From assembly GCF_019097595.1 (NCBI RefSeq), contig NC_080734.1:4840392-4904391 (forward strand): 64,000 nt of DNA. The letters run 5' to 3'. Numbering within the stretch: the first letter of the stretch is position 1; the number at the start of each line of letters is the position of its first letter. The position numbers and the translations under genes were made by a program. This document shows, in pieces, positions 1-35,405 of the stretch. Origin of the DNA: Hemibagrus wyckioides (lineage: Eukaryota; Chordata; Actinopteri; Siluriformes; Bagridae). Under the pieces are notes generated by a model, which was not told where the DNA came from, made no database searches, and was given only the letters and a program-made list of their open reading frames with translations.

Positions 1-372
1 CTGAGCCTGTATCTGACCCTGTATCTGACTGACCTGAGCCTGTATCTGAGCCTGTATCTGACTGACTTGAGCCTGTATCTGACCCTGACCCTGTATCTGA
101 CTGACCTGAGCCTGTATCTGAGCCTGTATCTGACTGACCTGAGCCTGTATCTGACTGACCTGAGCCTGTATCTGACTGACCTGAGCCTGTATCTGAGCCT
201 GTATCTGACTGACCTGAGCCTGTATCTGACTGACCTGAGCCTGTATCTGAGCCTGTATCTGACTGACCTGAGCCTGTATCTGACTGACCTGAGCCTGTAT
301 CTGACTGACCTGAGCCTGTATCTGACCCTGTATCTGACTGACCTGAGCCTTTATCTGACTGACCTGAACCTG
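1..372. repeat. 21-bp/12-bp minisatellite
   Basis: A tandem array runs off the left edge of the window. Its basic unit is CTGAGCCTGTATCTGACTGAC, with frequent units that lack the CTGACTGAC part, so 12-bp and 21-bp forms alternate. The array decays after about 372. It stays open on the plus strand and would encode a repetitive Leu-Tyr-Ser-Thr-Asp peptide, but nothing else suggests a gene. Confidence 0.9.
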
Positions 373-1344
373 TGGACATGGTGATACAGGACTCTGATTA
401 AGAGTCTGGGTTAATACAGAGATCAGAGTAAACACAAAGTGAAGGTCATTACTTTAAAGCTCTACATTTCATCATGATGAAACTGAACACATGAGCTTAG
501 TGCTGTTAGCGCACTACTCTACTGTTTGAGCAACAATGATGTTATGCTATGATGCTAATGATTGTACAATGATACACTTGTCCAGTTCATTAAAATACTC
601 TTTAGCATAATAACAGGAAGTTTCACTCGATACTACAACAGACACACATTTAAGAAACGGATTAATTAAATCTTCTCACTTGCTTAAGACAGATTCAAAC
701 ACTAACTGGCAGAGTCACGCGTCAGTGACGTCACTTTACAGACTGGCTAGAGAAGGGCAGTAGGCTGAGAAGCAGTGGACCAGTGGGGACTTTTATCCCG
801 CCCCCTAATCTGCATAAAACTCTATGCGTGATTTTTGGAATAACAAACACTAACATGCTGGAAAGAACAAACTAGCATCCTTGTGATGTGTTTTATTTAT
901 TTTTACGAGTACGATATTTATGGCGCGGATTTGACGCCATATAAAACATTCAGGGCTGGATTAAAATCTTTCCGGTCTCGAGACCTATTGATAATGATTA
1001 GCCCTAGCCACGCCCCTTGTTACCAAAGTTATATATTTTCTTGAATAACTGTTCAGTAACCATGGTACCCTGACTGTAATAAAGCACCATAGTAAAACCA
1101 CAGTACACAGTAATCTAGTTTATTAGTACAGAAGCAGGGATTTATCATTAGAATAGGATAAAGAAAACCATCATCATAAGGGTGGTGATAAGGGAATGCA
1201 TCCCGGGTGGGATACTAGTCCATTGTGTGTTAAGATGTGCACACTGTTTCACAACTAAAACCATGTTATAAGTTATAAGTTAAATCTCTTGTCAGAAGCA
1301 ACGAGGTTGACACCAAAAATAATAATTTAACTCAGACTCTGTTT
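373..1344. other. intergenic DNA without recognised gene
   Basis: No long ORF, no splice-framed exon and no RNA gene is visible in this stretch. The DNA is AT-rich single-copy-looking sequence. Confidence 0.5.
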
Positions 1345-1530
1345 TCTGGGGTTGGTGGTTCGATTTCCAGTCTTGCCCTGTGTATGTGGAGCTTACATGT
1401 TTTCCCTCTGCTTTGTGGGTTTCCTCTGGGTACTCTGGTTTCCTCCCTCAGTCCAAAGACATACATTGTAGGCTGATTGTGTGTGTGTGTGTGCCCTGTG
1501 ATGGACTGTCACTGAAAACACTGTTTGTGT
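1345..1530 (+). mobile_element. tRNA-derived SINE fragment
   Basis: The start carries a box-B-like GGTTCGATTTCC, followed by the conserved body seen again at 9328 and 12610, including TTTCCTC..GTCCAAAGACAT and CCCTGTGATGGACTG. The three copies share orientation and order of blocks. This resembles the fish SINE group often called mermaid; the family name is from memory and unconfirmed. Confidence 0.65.
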
Positions 1531-1605
1531 TTTTTTTAAATACAAAATGTTGGACGATGAGACATAATTTGAAATATTTGCAAAGAATGAACTATGTTTT
1601 ACACC

Positions 1606-1607
<2 letters not shown>

Positions 1608-1643
<36 letters not shown>
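1608..1643. repeat. (CA)n microsatellite
   Basis: About 18 uninterrupted CA dinucleotides. Confidence 0.95.
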
Positions 1644-1644
<1 letters not shown>

Positions 1645-1929
1645 CTTGAGTAACCAGGAGGAAACATTTTGATTATTTTAAATTGAATCTGTTAAATGAA
1701 AACTGTGTGTCAAGGGAGAAAAAAGCCAGGGCCTGAAGTTAGAGACTGAGGGCCCACCCCGTCACATGGCTGGCCTACCTATCTAAGAGGGAAAGTGAGA
1801 GGAAAACGCGTTCTTATCACACATACATACACTATATTGCCAAAAGTTTTGGAACACCCCTCCAAATCATTGAATTCAGGTGTTGTTTTTCAGGGGTTTG
1901 GCTCAGCCCCTTAGTTCCAGTGAAAGGAA

Positions 1930-2059
1930 CTCTTACTGTATTTCGTTGCCTTGTACCCACATGTGCAGTGACAATAAAGTTGAATCTAATCTAATCTAAT
2001 CTAATCTAATCTAATCTAATCTAATCTAATCTAATCTAATCCAATCCAATCCAATCCAA
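1930..2059 (+). mobile_element. non-LTR retrotransposon 3-prime tail nested in Tc1
   Basis: The block begins CTGTATTTCGTTGCC, carries GTGCAGTGACAATAAAG and ends in a (TCTAA)n/(CCAAT)n pentanucleotide tail. The same GTGACAATAAA end is found at the LINE remnant near 5420-5435. It splits the Tc1 sequence between GGAACTCTTA and GCTTCAGC, which are contiguous in related copies. Confidence 0.7.
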
Positions 2060-2387
2060 TGCTTCAGCTTCATACCAAGACATTTTGGACAATTTCTTGC
2101 TCCCAACTTTGTGTGAACAGTTTGGGGATGACCCCTTCCTGTTCCAACATGACTGCACACCAGTGACCAAAGCAAGGTCCATAAAGACATGGATGAGAGA
2201 GTTTGGTGTGGAGGAACTTGATTGGCCTGCACAGAGTCCTGACCTCAACCTAACAGAACACCTTTAGGATGAATTAGAGAGACTGCGGGTCAGGCCTTCT
2301 CGTCCAACATCAGTGCCTGACCTCACAAATGCTCTTCTAAAGGAATGGTCAAAAATTCCAATAAACAGAAGAGTTGAAGCTGTTATA

Positions 2388-2590
2388 GGGATAAAATAAA
2401 ATAGTCTAATTATAGAATTTAATAATTTATTGTTATTTCTAGTTAATTAGTTATTTTTTATTTTTTTATTTTTTATTATTATTTTTCATTTTCCCCTCCC
2501 CTTTCTCTGTTTTCTTCTTTTGTAAAGCTGCTTTGAGACAATGTTCATTGTAAAAGGCGCTATACAAAATAAATTGAATTGAATTAAAGC
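2388..2590 (+). mobile_element. second nested retroelement tail
   Basis: An AT-rich block ends in the common fish tail GCTTTGAGACAATG..GGCGCTATACAAAATAAA with TTGAATTGAATT repeats. It interrupts the Tc1 copy between GAAGCTGTTATA and GCTGCAAAGGGCGGG, which are adjacent in the copies near 23880 and 28990. No coding part is present. Confidence 0.6.
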
Positions 2591-2640
2591 TGCAAAGGGC
2601 GGGACAACTCCATATTACATTCATGTGCACATAAAGGTCC

Positions 2641-2870
2641 CAGTTTGGGAATGGCTCTGATGTTGGACAAGAAGACCTGGCTCTTCATCCCAAAGGTATT
2701 CTATCAGGTTGAGGGCAGGCCAATCAAGTTCCTCCACACCAAACTCACTCATCCAGGTCTTTATGGACCTTGCTTTGTGCACTGGTGTGCAGTCATGTTG
2801 GAACAGGAAGGGGGAAAAATAACATGCTGGATAGTCAAGGCCAGTCAAGTTCCTTCACACCAAACTCGCT
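2641..2870 (-). mobile_element. inverted Tc1-like transposase segment
   Basis: Read on the minus strand this is the same transposase C-terminal region as at 2120-2260 (HDCTPVHKARSIKTW, FGVEELDWPA). It follows the plus-strand copy in opposite orientation, so the pair forms a decayed fold-back structure. Confidence 0.75.
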
Positions 2871-2896
2871 GAATCAAAAAATGAATCAATCTACAG

Positions 2897-3240
2897 AGGG
2901 CAGAATTCCAAGAAACCCTGAAAATCAAAGTGAAAAAATGATGCAGCAGGCTAGTCCATTTTGCTGAAATTTCATTGCAGCAACTCAAAATGGTACTCAG
3001 TAGTTGGTATGGCCCCCACATGCTTGTATAGATGCCTGAAAACGTCGGTTCATGCTCCTAAAGAGACGACGGATGGTGTTCTGAGGTTTTTCCTCCCAGA
3101 TCTGGACCAGAGCATCACTGAGCTCCTCAGACTGGACAGTCTGAGTGGCAACCTGACAGCCTCGGATGGGCCGAAACATAATGTCCCAGAGGTGTTCTAT
3201 TGGGTTTAAGTCAGGTGAATGTGAGTAATTCTTCAAACAT
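2897..3240 (-). mobile_element. Tc1-like transposase remnant, second family
   Basis: The minus strand encodes a DDE C-terminal piece with SPDLNPIEHLWD (around 3174-3219), followed by a helical tail ending near 3000. The sequence differs clearly from the CACTATATTGCC family. It is a 5-prime-truncated, non-functional copy. Confidence 0.75.
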
Positions 3241-4391
3241 TCCACCCCCTCCTCCTCAAAGGAGTTAAATCACGTTCAACGTGAAGGCGTGTGACGCTGT
3301 AATCCCGAGCGAGTAGTTGATGTAATAAACATGTAAATTCCACAAATATCCCGCCAATCTAATTTGATGTCATCATAATCACCTGATAAATGGCTATTTA
3401 CAGTCCTGCATTACCACCAGCTTGATTTCAAGTTTGCTTGATTTCATGTTTGCTATATATATATATATGTATATATATGTAATATATGTATGTGTGTGTG
3501 TGTGTGTGTGTATTCTCAATCACTGATCAATCACTGTTCATGCAAAAAGCAGCAAACATCCAATCACAGAGCTGTATAGAGTGGGTCTTTGTGGCTCTGT
3601 CCAATCAGATCACAGCCCTGTGCAGTTTGGCGATGACGTCAGCAGTGAGGAAGAGGAGCACGTTTCAGTCCTCCATTCATTCAGGTAACGAGGTTGTTTG
3701 TGAAGTGTATGAGGTTTACCGTCTGAAGATGAATTAAACATGAATTTAACATCAGCTACAAGTTTCCCTCTCATTTTCTTCTTCTTCATTCCAGTTCTGC
3801 TTTTTTATTATCGTCCTTTTATCACGTAGTTTCTTCCTAATACTAATTTAGCTAACGTTAGCTAGTTCAGGCTAGCTACACACGAGCTAGTAGCAGAGCC
3901 TGTGCCTTGTGCACTAGAAATGTACAGATTTCTGCTTCCTAAAGATACTGTGACAGACACTAATGTTAGTGGATCGGTCCCTGATTCTCGTCCGGCACCA
4001 AGACCGTGTTTCTGCTCCCCATGTAGGGTTTTAGTCCTGCATATGCCATGAGAAAGACGGTGCATTTGTGACAGAGGGGTTACTGACCGGACAGCGGCAC
4101 GAGCACGAGACCGTGAACTGCAAAAGCACGTGCGTGTCCGGTGTGCACATACATGACATTTAGCAAGAGTTTGCCCAAACAAGCTGGAGATTAATTATCT
4201 GATCAAATCTATTAGTTCAGAAAGCTCCTGCATGGATTGGGTGTACTTCTGTCATGTTGTTGTAGTTCATTTAGACTTCACAACCTTTAGTTCTGATCAG
4301 TTTTAATAGCAGCGATTATATTAGTGTGTAGTTAGGGGGTTTATTCACTGCTACTCAGGTGTTATTTACCAGCTGGCTTACAGTCACTCAG
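3241..4391. other. intergenic; (TA)n and (TG)n tracts only
   Basis: No supported exon is seen upstream of the kinase fragment. Alternating TA (3457-3484) and TG (3487-3510) tracts are the only recognisable structure. I looked for a kinase N-lobe or HRD/DFG loop on the plus strand here and did not find one. Confidence 0.5.
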
Positions 4392-4756
4392 GGTTACTAT
4401 CCTCCTGAATGGGTTCTCCAGAGACAGTATTTGGGCGTTCCTCATGCTGTCTGGAGTCTGGGAGTAGTCCTTTACGAAATGATCTGCGGATCATCGCCCT
4501 TCATTGACGATGAAGAGCTTATTAATGGACGACTGCGCCTCTTTTCTTATGGTTCAAAGGGTGAGGGAATGCACAAGTGTCACTTTTCATGATTCATTTT
4601 ATTGTGTGAAGTTTGTGTCTGAATCTTATGACTGATCACACAGATTGCTGGGATCTGATTCACTTCTGCCTGCAACGGGACCCTGATTCTCGGCCAGATT
4701 TCAGTAAAATCCTGACCCACAAGTGGTTTAAGAAGGAAATTCAGGACTCAGTCCAG
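4392..4756 (+). pseudogene. PIM-like Ser/Thr kinase C-lobe fragment (two exons)
   Basis: Two exon-like blocks, 4392-4560 and 4644-4756, join in frame (phase 1) through GT-AG signals. They encode the end of the activation segment (GYYPPEWV), the helix-F motif AVWSLGVVLYEM, a PF-acidic loop and the final kinase helices ending in PDSRPDFSKILTHKWF. The helix-F Asp is replaced as in PIM kinases, which share AVWSLG. The glycine loop, VAIK lysine, HRD and DFG motifs are absent upstream, and LINE sequence starts within about 40 bp downstream. It is therefore probably a truncated duplicate. Fish carry large PIM-like families, so a neighbouring unseen exon set cannot be fully excluded. Confidence 0.75.
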
Positions 4757-4794
4757 GTGAGACAGTTAGAACAGAATAGACTCCTCCAGATAGA

Positions 4795-5455
4795 GGAGGG
4801 CCTGACTTGGAGCACGAACACCTCTGAGCTGCTGAAAAAGGCCCAGCAGAGAATCTACTTCCTTAGGGCGCTGAGAAAGAACAACGTCACCTAGAGACTA
4901 CTGGTGTCCCTCTACCGGTGCTCCATAGAGAGCATCCTAACCTACTGCATTGGCGTATGGTTCACCAGCTGCACAGTGGCCCAGAGGAAAGCGCTCCAGA
5001 GGGTCATAAACATGGCCCAGAAGATCGTCGGCTGCCCTCTCCCAACACTGGAAGATCTACAAAGTTCACGCTGTATTAAGAAAGCCCAAAGCATCCTCAA
5101 GGACACATCACACCCCGGACACGATCTGTTTGAACTGTTACCATCAGGAAGGCGATACAGAACAATCAGAGCCAGGACAAACAGACTAAAGTTTTTTAAC
5201 CAACTGCCATAACCGCACTCAATAATCAAAAAACACTGTTTACATGAGATGTGCAATAGACAGATGATGAATGTGATTGTGTACAATTCCACACCTATTT
5301 ATTTATTTTTTATATACTAATTAATACTTTTTTTTAATTGTTGAGGGTTTGAATGCATGTATGACTGCTGCGCTTTTGACTGGTTGACACTTTTTAAATT
5401 TCATTGTACATGCAAATGGTACAGTGACAATAAACATCTATTCTATTCTTCTATT
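4795..5455 (+). mobile_element. non-LTR retrotransposon (LINE) 3-prime end
   Basis: The reading frames encode the C-terminal part of a reverse transcriptase: ELLKKAQQRIYFLRAL, then YRCSIESILTYCIGVW, then HPGHDLFELLPSGRRYR. One stop codon (near 4892) breaks the frame. The 3-prime end has ACAGTGACAATAAAC followed by a TCTATTC repeat tail, typical of target-primed insertion. It is 5-prime truncated and dead. Confidence 0.85.
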
Positions 5456-5820
5456 CACTAACCAGTTCTGGAGCAGAGATCACACTGCTGATGTGTTCAG
5501 TGAGGAAATTACTTTGATTTTAATATCCAACTCTGGTGATTATTTTACAGACCCCTCCTGCCTACTAGGATCTGATAACAACAGACGGACAGACAGAAAC
5601 TGAAAAAATGAAAAATGCCCCTAGCCCTTCCCACACACTCCCGGTGTTCGACTCTGTCGGACCTTCTCATGTTAATCTCCGTTAGTCTCCTCCTGCAGCG
5701 TCGGTGTACTCCAGCTGATTCTCTAATGGGAGCTGTTGTTCCAACCACTTCACACTAAGAAAGCTCCCAGAATGCTTCACTGTCATCAGCACAAGGCCTG
5801 AGTGCTCCACTGTTGAAGCA
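5456..5820. other. intergenic DNA without recognised gene
   Basis: The minus-strand ORF across this stretch has no recognisable domain and no splice context. I see nothing supportable. Confidence 0.4.
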
Positions 5821-6038
5821 CAAGGTCTTGCTGTGGCAGATGTTTGCTGCTGTGATTGTGCGTTCTTTCAGGACCTGCGAATGCACCTCCCTCATCCAGC
5901 TGTGACGGAGAAACAGATGTTTGCTCCTGGTGACTACGGGATTCTGACCTTAGACCCCACTACTGTGTTCAGGGCGGAGTCTGACCTGAACGAAGGCGTG
6001 TCTCTGTTTAAATCCTTAATAATATTGAAAATCTATTA
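5821..6038 (+). other. unrecognised ORF, possible orphan exon
   Basis: An open frame reads FFQDLRMHLPHPAVTEKQMF, then APGDYGILTLDPTTVFRAES. A CTTTCAG sits just before GACCTGCGA (5872), so an exon beginning there is possible. The composition looks protein-like rather than random, and an imperfect TGAACGAAGGCGTGT donor context follows. I do not recognise the family, and no neighbouring exon was found to join it. It may be a decayed exon of a gene lost from this place. Confidence 0.25.
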
Positions 6039-6287
6039 ATAAAAAAATGTTATAACTCAGACTGTGCAGTCATTGAAACCATAAACAGGAAGATTTTTAC
6101 ATTTCATTCGTCCTTTATTTTTCTGTTCTAATCACACACAAGCCTTTATTTAAGGAAACTTCAATATATAAAAACTTATTAAACAATGTGGAAAGGAGCA
6201 GAATTATGGTTCACACACACATACACACACACTCAAACATGCTCACACACACACACACATTCACACACACACTCAAACAATGTTTAA

Positions 6288-6700
6288 TATGGAGCTCATA
6301 TGAAAGTAGATACTCAGGACTTTAAGAATTTGTAGTGTTTCAGAAGGATTTCTGTTTTTCCTCTAGCCTACTAGGGCTGATAGATTCATAGAAATGTTCC
6401 AAAAAACTAAAAGTTCTCCACATGAAATGTTTGTATCTTCAAAGTAAATGTTGATCTCAAACCCATTTCTGCTCTCTGAGATGTTCTCCAAGTGCTTGTT
6501 CATCTAAAAAGCAGCTCAGATTTCATCTTCAACCAGTAAAATTCTGTGTAAGGTTCTCCAACAGAGGGAAAAACACACGTCTAAAACACACTGAAAGACG
6601 ACAGACTCGTTTTAGATCAGACTCACAGACACAACATCACTCATTTCTTTACACTGAGTGAAAATGTGCTGTAAATCGACAGAAATAAACACCAGTGTAC
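6288..6700 (+). repeat. dispersed repeat, copy 1
   Basis: About 390 bp are nearly identical to 10405-10800 inside plg intron 4, including GAAATGTTCCAAAAAACTAA and GTTCTCCAACAGAGGG. A third, shorter copy lies inverted near 27435-27605. No ORF or clear inverted ends are visible, so this is a non-coding interspersed family of unknown class. Confidence 0.85.
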
Positions 6701-7395
6701 TGGTAAAAAGTGTTAATCAGATGAGCTTCACTCCCTAAAAACATGTAATGGTCAGTATTTTAATGAATTAAAGTCATGAAGGATGAGTAAGGTTTTAATC
6801 TTCCTCAGTCGTTTTGTATTTTTATTTTGTCTCCAGCTCTGTGTGCTCAGACTTGCGAAAACTTTGGATGTTTGGCAAATTGAGTTTGGATAAAGGTTAG
6901 TTATTAACTTATTGATCTCAGACTCAGGGCTGAAAATGTACTTTTAAAATGTATAGAGATTGAATTATTGCTTTAAAATTTGCTTATTATTGCTTCTTAT
7001 TTCGTTTAACGTCTAGCTTGAACGTCTGCGTTTTACACAGCGCTTTGCTAGTTTTGTTTTGCAAACATTTTGACATAAATTCGACTCAAATGAGACGACG
7101 TTGAAAAATGACGGCGGTTGATTAAAAAGAAAAAAAAGCAAATCATTTAAAGTAATTACACACACACACACAAAAACAAGCTATGACTAGAGGTTTAGAG
7201 ACAGGATCATATACCATATACAGAATGCTAACAACCTGTGTATCACAAACAGTAAACGCAGGTCCAGTAAACACAACATGAACTCTGTTCTATGTCCTTG
7301 TTGAGAAAATGATTGACCGATGATTATTTGTCTTATTGACATGGCCTAAGAGACAGAACCTTCTCTGAAATCAGTGTGTGTGTTAGCGCTACAGC
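6701..7395 (+). promoter_or_regulatory. plg upstream region
   Basis: This is the 0.7 kb before the plg start codon. It is AT-rich and not a CpG island. Two GTAAAC elements (7250-7275) resemble forkhead (FOXA) sites, which would suit a liver gene, but such short matches are weak. No clear TATA box or transcription start can be fixed. Confidence 0.25.
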
Positions 7396-21747
<14,352 letters not shown>

Positions 21748-21928
21748 AATGCAGATGAAAACTTCGTAGCTAAATTAACGGTTCTTTGATTTGGAACTCT
21801 TTAAACCCTCAGCAAAAAACATAGTTGATTTAATTTTGTGTCTAATTTTAACAGATGACAATCTATATGTATTCACACATTAAAGAAAAGGAAACTTGGA
21901 TTGTGGAGTACTGATTTACAGAATATAT

Positions 21929-23586
<1,658 letters not shown>

Positions 23587-24225
23587 TACACTATATTGCC
23601 AAAAGTTTTGGGACACCCTTAGTTTTAGTGAAAGGATCTCCTAATGCTTCGGCATACCAAGACATTTCGGACAATTTCATGCTCCCAACTTTGTGGGAAC
23701 AGTTTGGGGATGACCCCTTCCTGTTCCAACATGACTGCACACCAGTGACCAAAGCAAGGTCCATAAAGACATGGACGAGTGAGTTTGGTGTGGAGGAACT
23801 TCACAGAGACTGTGAGCCAGACCAAAACATCTGCCTTTACATGCACATGAATGTAATATGGAGTTGTCCCGCCCTTTGCAGCTATAACTGCTTCAACTCT
23901 TCTGGGAAGGCTTTCCACAAGGTTTCGGAGTGTGTTTATGGGAATTTTTGACCATTCCTCTAGAAGCACATTTGTGAGGTCAGACACTGATGGTCTGGCT
24001 CGCAGTCTCCACTCTAATTCATCCCAAAGGTGTTCTTTTGGACCTTGCTTTGTTCCCACAAAGTTGGGAGCATGAAATTGTCCAAAATGTCTTGGTATGA
24101 AGCTGAAGCATTAAGAGTTCCTTTCACTGGAACTAAGGGGCCGAGCCCAACCCCTTGAAAAACAACACCTGAATTCAATGATTTGGAGGGGTGTCCCAAA
24201 ACTTTTGGAAATATAGTGTATCTGT
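23587..24225. mobile_element. fold-back Tc1-like element
   Basis: The left end reads TACACTATATTGCCAAAAG and the right end is its inverted copy (GGAAATATAGTGTA). The left half (to about 23810) is forward transposase sequence (HDCTPVTKARSIKTW), and the rest is a longer reverse-orientation transposase 3-prime and 5-prime part. The whole is a palindromic, non-autonomous derivative bounded by both termini. Confidence 0.85.
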
Positions 24226-25215
24226 TTTCACAAGGACAATTCACATACATCTTTGATATAGTTGTTTTAAGTTATTAGCAAATGCGCATAGCAGGCTTCG
24301 TAAATCCTTTGCAGGAGTGTTTACACAAGAAATGAGCTCAGTAAATTCCTCTTCAGTCAGAAAAACACTGTGTATCTTAGGTGTGTCTAAATTTATATTT
24401 TTAAGGAGACTCGTTAATGTGAATCTTAAACAATCAGATTCTAATCATTAATTGTGATAAGTTATGGCATGAGTTAAATGAGTTAGTGTGTGTCTATGGC
24501 AGCAGGTGAGCCGCAGTGGCTGAGCTGCGTTACTGGAAAACGTGGCACTCTCTGTGTGCTTTCCCTTTAATGGAGATTTGTGGGTGTGGCTAAAGACAAC
24601 TCAACTGTGCAGTGCTCTTTCTTGATCATTTACAGGTGATTAGTCCTTTATCAACATATGGCGCACATAAGAAATCGGCTAAACATTTAGAAAATCTTTC
24701 GTTTTTTTTGGCCTATAAAACATTTATATACCACTTTGATAAATGGGACTTTAGCCTATGAACTGAAACTCAAGTGCATTTGTTTCTACAGGATAGTTCT
24801 GATCGATTGCACAGACTGTGCAAAAGTTTGTGCCCCCCTACACCAACACAACAAAGGAATTGAAGTGACATCAACTAGAAATTTAGTGTGTTAGCTTTCA
24901 GAGAAGTTTCTTCATCATCATCACAACACAAATAGTCAAATAGGGCATTTTTTTTTAAACGATGATAATATTAACAACAACAATACAAACAATAAAAAAA
25001 AAAAACAATATTAAAATTAGTTCAAAAGATAAATCTGTTCACCAGTTCAACCGGATCCGCTCAAAACATACTCAATTTCACTCTTTCTAAACAGCACCCT
25101 CTGATATCTGGTCCCGGGTCTCCGAAACCGAACAGTGAAGTGTCCATCACATCAGCTGCTGACCGGGTGTCAGATTAAACTCCCTTGTCGGAGCAAAAAA
25201 AAAGAAAAGTTCCAC
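24226..25215 (-). other. transporter 3-prime flank, no recognised gene
   Basis: This follows the transporter stop codon and may contain its 3-prime UTR. A poly-A/AAC-rich stretch lies at 24950-25025. A TTTAAT (ATTAAA on the minus strand) near 24566 is a weak poly(A) candidate. Nothing else is supportable. Confidence 0.35.
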
Positions 25216-33598
<8,383 letters not shown>

Positions 33599-34502
33599 GG
33601 CTCCGGCAGCTCCGCGGCTTCAGTGTGAAGCGTCTGAGCAGCGACGGGGGTATTTACACACTTCCAAGTGCAGAGTCCAGAGAAAGCAGGTTGACCCTCG
33701 ATCTAGTCATGCTGAGATTGATCAACGATGCTTTGAATTAGCACACAGGGCCCACATGTTACTCTTTAATAGACACAGCTGTGTTGTGCAACGAGTCTGT
33801 CTCGACGGAAACTCAGACAAAAGAGCAGTTTCCTGAACGCTCAAGACAAGACAAAGTGCAGTGCATGGTCATAAATATGTGGACACCCATGCCCTTGTTG
33901 AACATCCCCATTCCAGATTTATTATTTCTTTTCTGCAATTATAATCACCTCCACCCTTCTGTCAAGGCTTTATCCAGGAGAATTTAGGGATTTGTGATCA
34001 TTTAGCTACAAGGAGACAGTGGGGTCGGGTCAGAGTCAGAGCTCGGTGCAGGAAACTTTCACTCCAACCTTAACCACCACATCATGTCGTTAAGGAGCTC
34101 TGTGCTTTGTGCACAGGTGCATTGTCATACTTGGGGAATCTTCGTTCTCATGAAGGAAAAATAACAAACTACAGCATACAAAGACGTTCAGTGTGCTTCC
34201 ACCTTTACAGCAACAGTCTGGAAAAGAACCACATATGGGCCTGATGGTCTGGGTGCACATACCTTTGCACATATAGTGTGTGTATATATATACAGTGGTG
34301 TAAAATTACCTCGTTACAGTACTTAAGTGTTTTTTGAGAGTTTTTGTGCTTTACTTGAGTTTTTATATCTCTATCAACTTTTACTTCACTACTTTTTTGA
34401 AACAAATTCTATATTCTATATTAATTCTCGATACATTTTCTGTTCGGCAAAAAAACCTGCGTCCAGATTTGCGGTAAAGGAAGTTTGTGGTCAGTGATGA
34501 CT
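33599..34502 (-). promoter_or_regulatory. transporter 5-prime flank
   Basis: Upstream side of the transporter start codon, between it and the igf2r 3-prime side. The sequence is not obviously CpG-rich, and no convincing TATA box or start site can be fixed. No other gene is visible. Confidence 0.3.
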
Positions 34503-35405
34503 TTAGGCCATGACCACATGGAGCTGGGGATTTTTAAAAAATGAAATTTTTCAACTTTTTTTAAAAAAATTCTGTCCACACGACCTACGTGTTAAAAATA
34601 CCTTTGTCCACATGAAAACACAAAACACCCTATTAAGTGCTGTCAGGAGCATGCCTAGCCAATCAGAAGCCTAGATAAGACTTTATTACCGGCTCCGGTA
34701 GTTTAACGACAATGGCGCGTCGCGGGAAAGCAATGCTCTGGACAGGCGAAAACTTCATTGTAGAATGTAGAAGTCCGACCGGGTCTCGTCCAAACCCGCC
34801 ATCGCTGTGTGTTGTCGGAGTTTTGTATGCAGCAGCAGTGAGCTTCGTGATACATTCCGGCCCCTCTGTTCATTACCGTAATGTTTGAGTAACTGCGCGT
34901 GTATGTGCACGCATGGAAAAAGTGTGTAGGGAAAAAGTCCAGTAAACAATGTTAACAGTCAGTAGTTCACGTAAATCTGCTATTGAACAAAATATCTTCA
35001 TAAACTTTGGAGTTTTTGGAGAAGGACAATCCAATTTTGGTTGGTCCAATTCTATCAGACCTAGTGAAATCTTGAGATATACTTCTTATCCCTCTAATTA
35101 TCTACGTATCTGGATGTGTTTATGTTTATACTATTTGTGTGTAATATATATATTATATATATAAACAAAGCTGATATCAAATCAAGACCGGCACACAGAC
35201 AATGATGTCAATTCATCAAAATCTCCGTTTCCCCCGTCCACACAACACCACTGAAAAGTTTTGGAAAATCTTCACTTTGGAAGGAGTTTTCCAAAAGCTT
35301 CGTTTTCAACGACCTCAAACTGCATTAGCATGTGGATGAAAGGTCAAAACACAGAGAAAAACCTCCCTTTTTAAAAATACCCGGCTATTTGTGGACATGG
35401 TCTAA
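34503..35405. mobile_element. non-autonomous DNA element with inverted ends
   Basis: The left end TTAGGCCATGACCACATGGAG pairs with the reverse complement of the right end (TATTTGTGGACATGGTCTAA). Subterminal GTCCACAC motifs and T/A runs occur on both sides. No transposase is encoded. Class is uncertain, hAT-like by the subterminal motifs only. Confidence 0.6.

Larger units (their letters stand above)
1829..2640 (+). mobile_element. Tc1-like element remnant with two nested insertions
   Basis: It starts with the inverted-repeat end CACTATATTGCCAAAAG and contains a decayed transposase C-terminal half: an HDCTPV motif near 2143-2163 and the DDE-region AQSPDLN motif near 2231-2251, with in-frame stops. 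Comparison with the copy at 23587 shows that 1930-2059 and about 2388-2590 are extra blocks cutting the element. It cannot encode a working transposase. Confidence 0.85.

Noticed and set aside
67..384. 105-codon ORF of Leu-Tyr-Ser-Thr-Asp repeats
   Set aside because: It is the translation of a minisatellite; there is no start context or splice partner.
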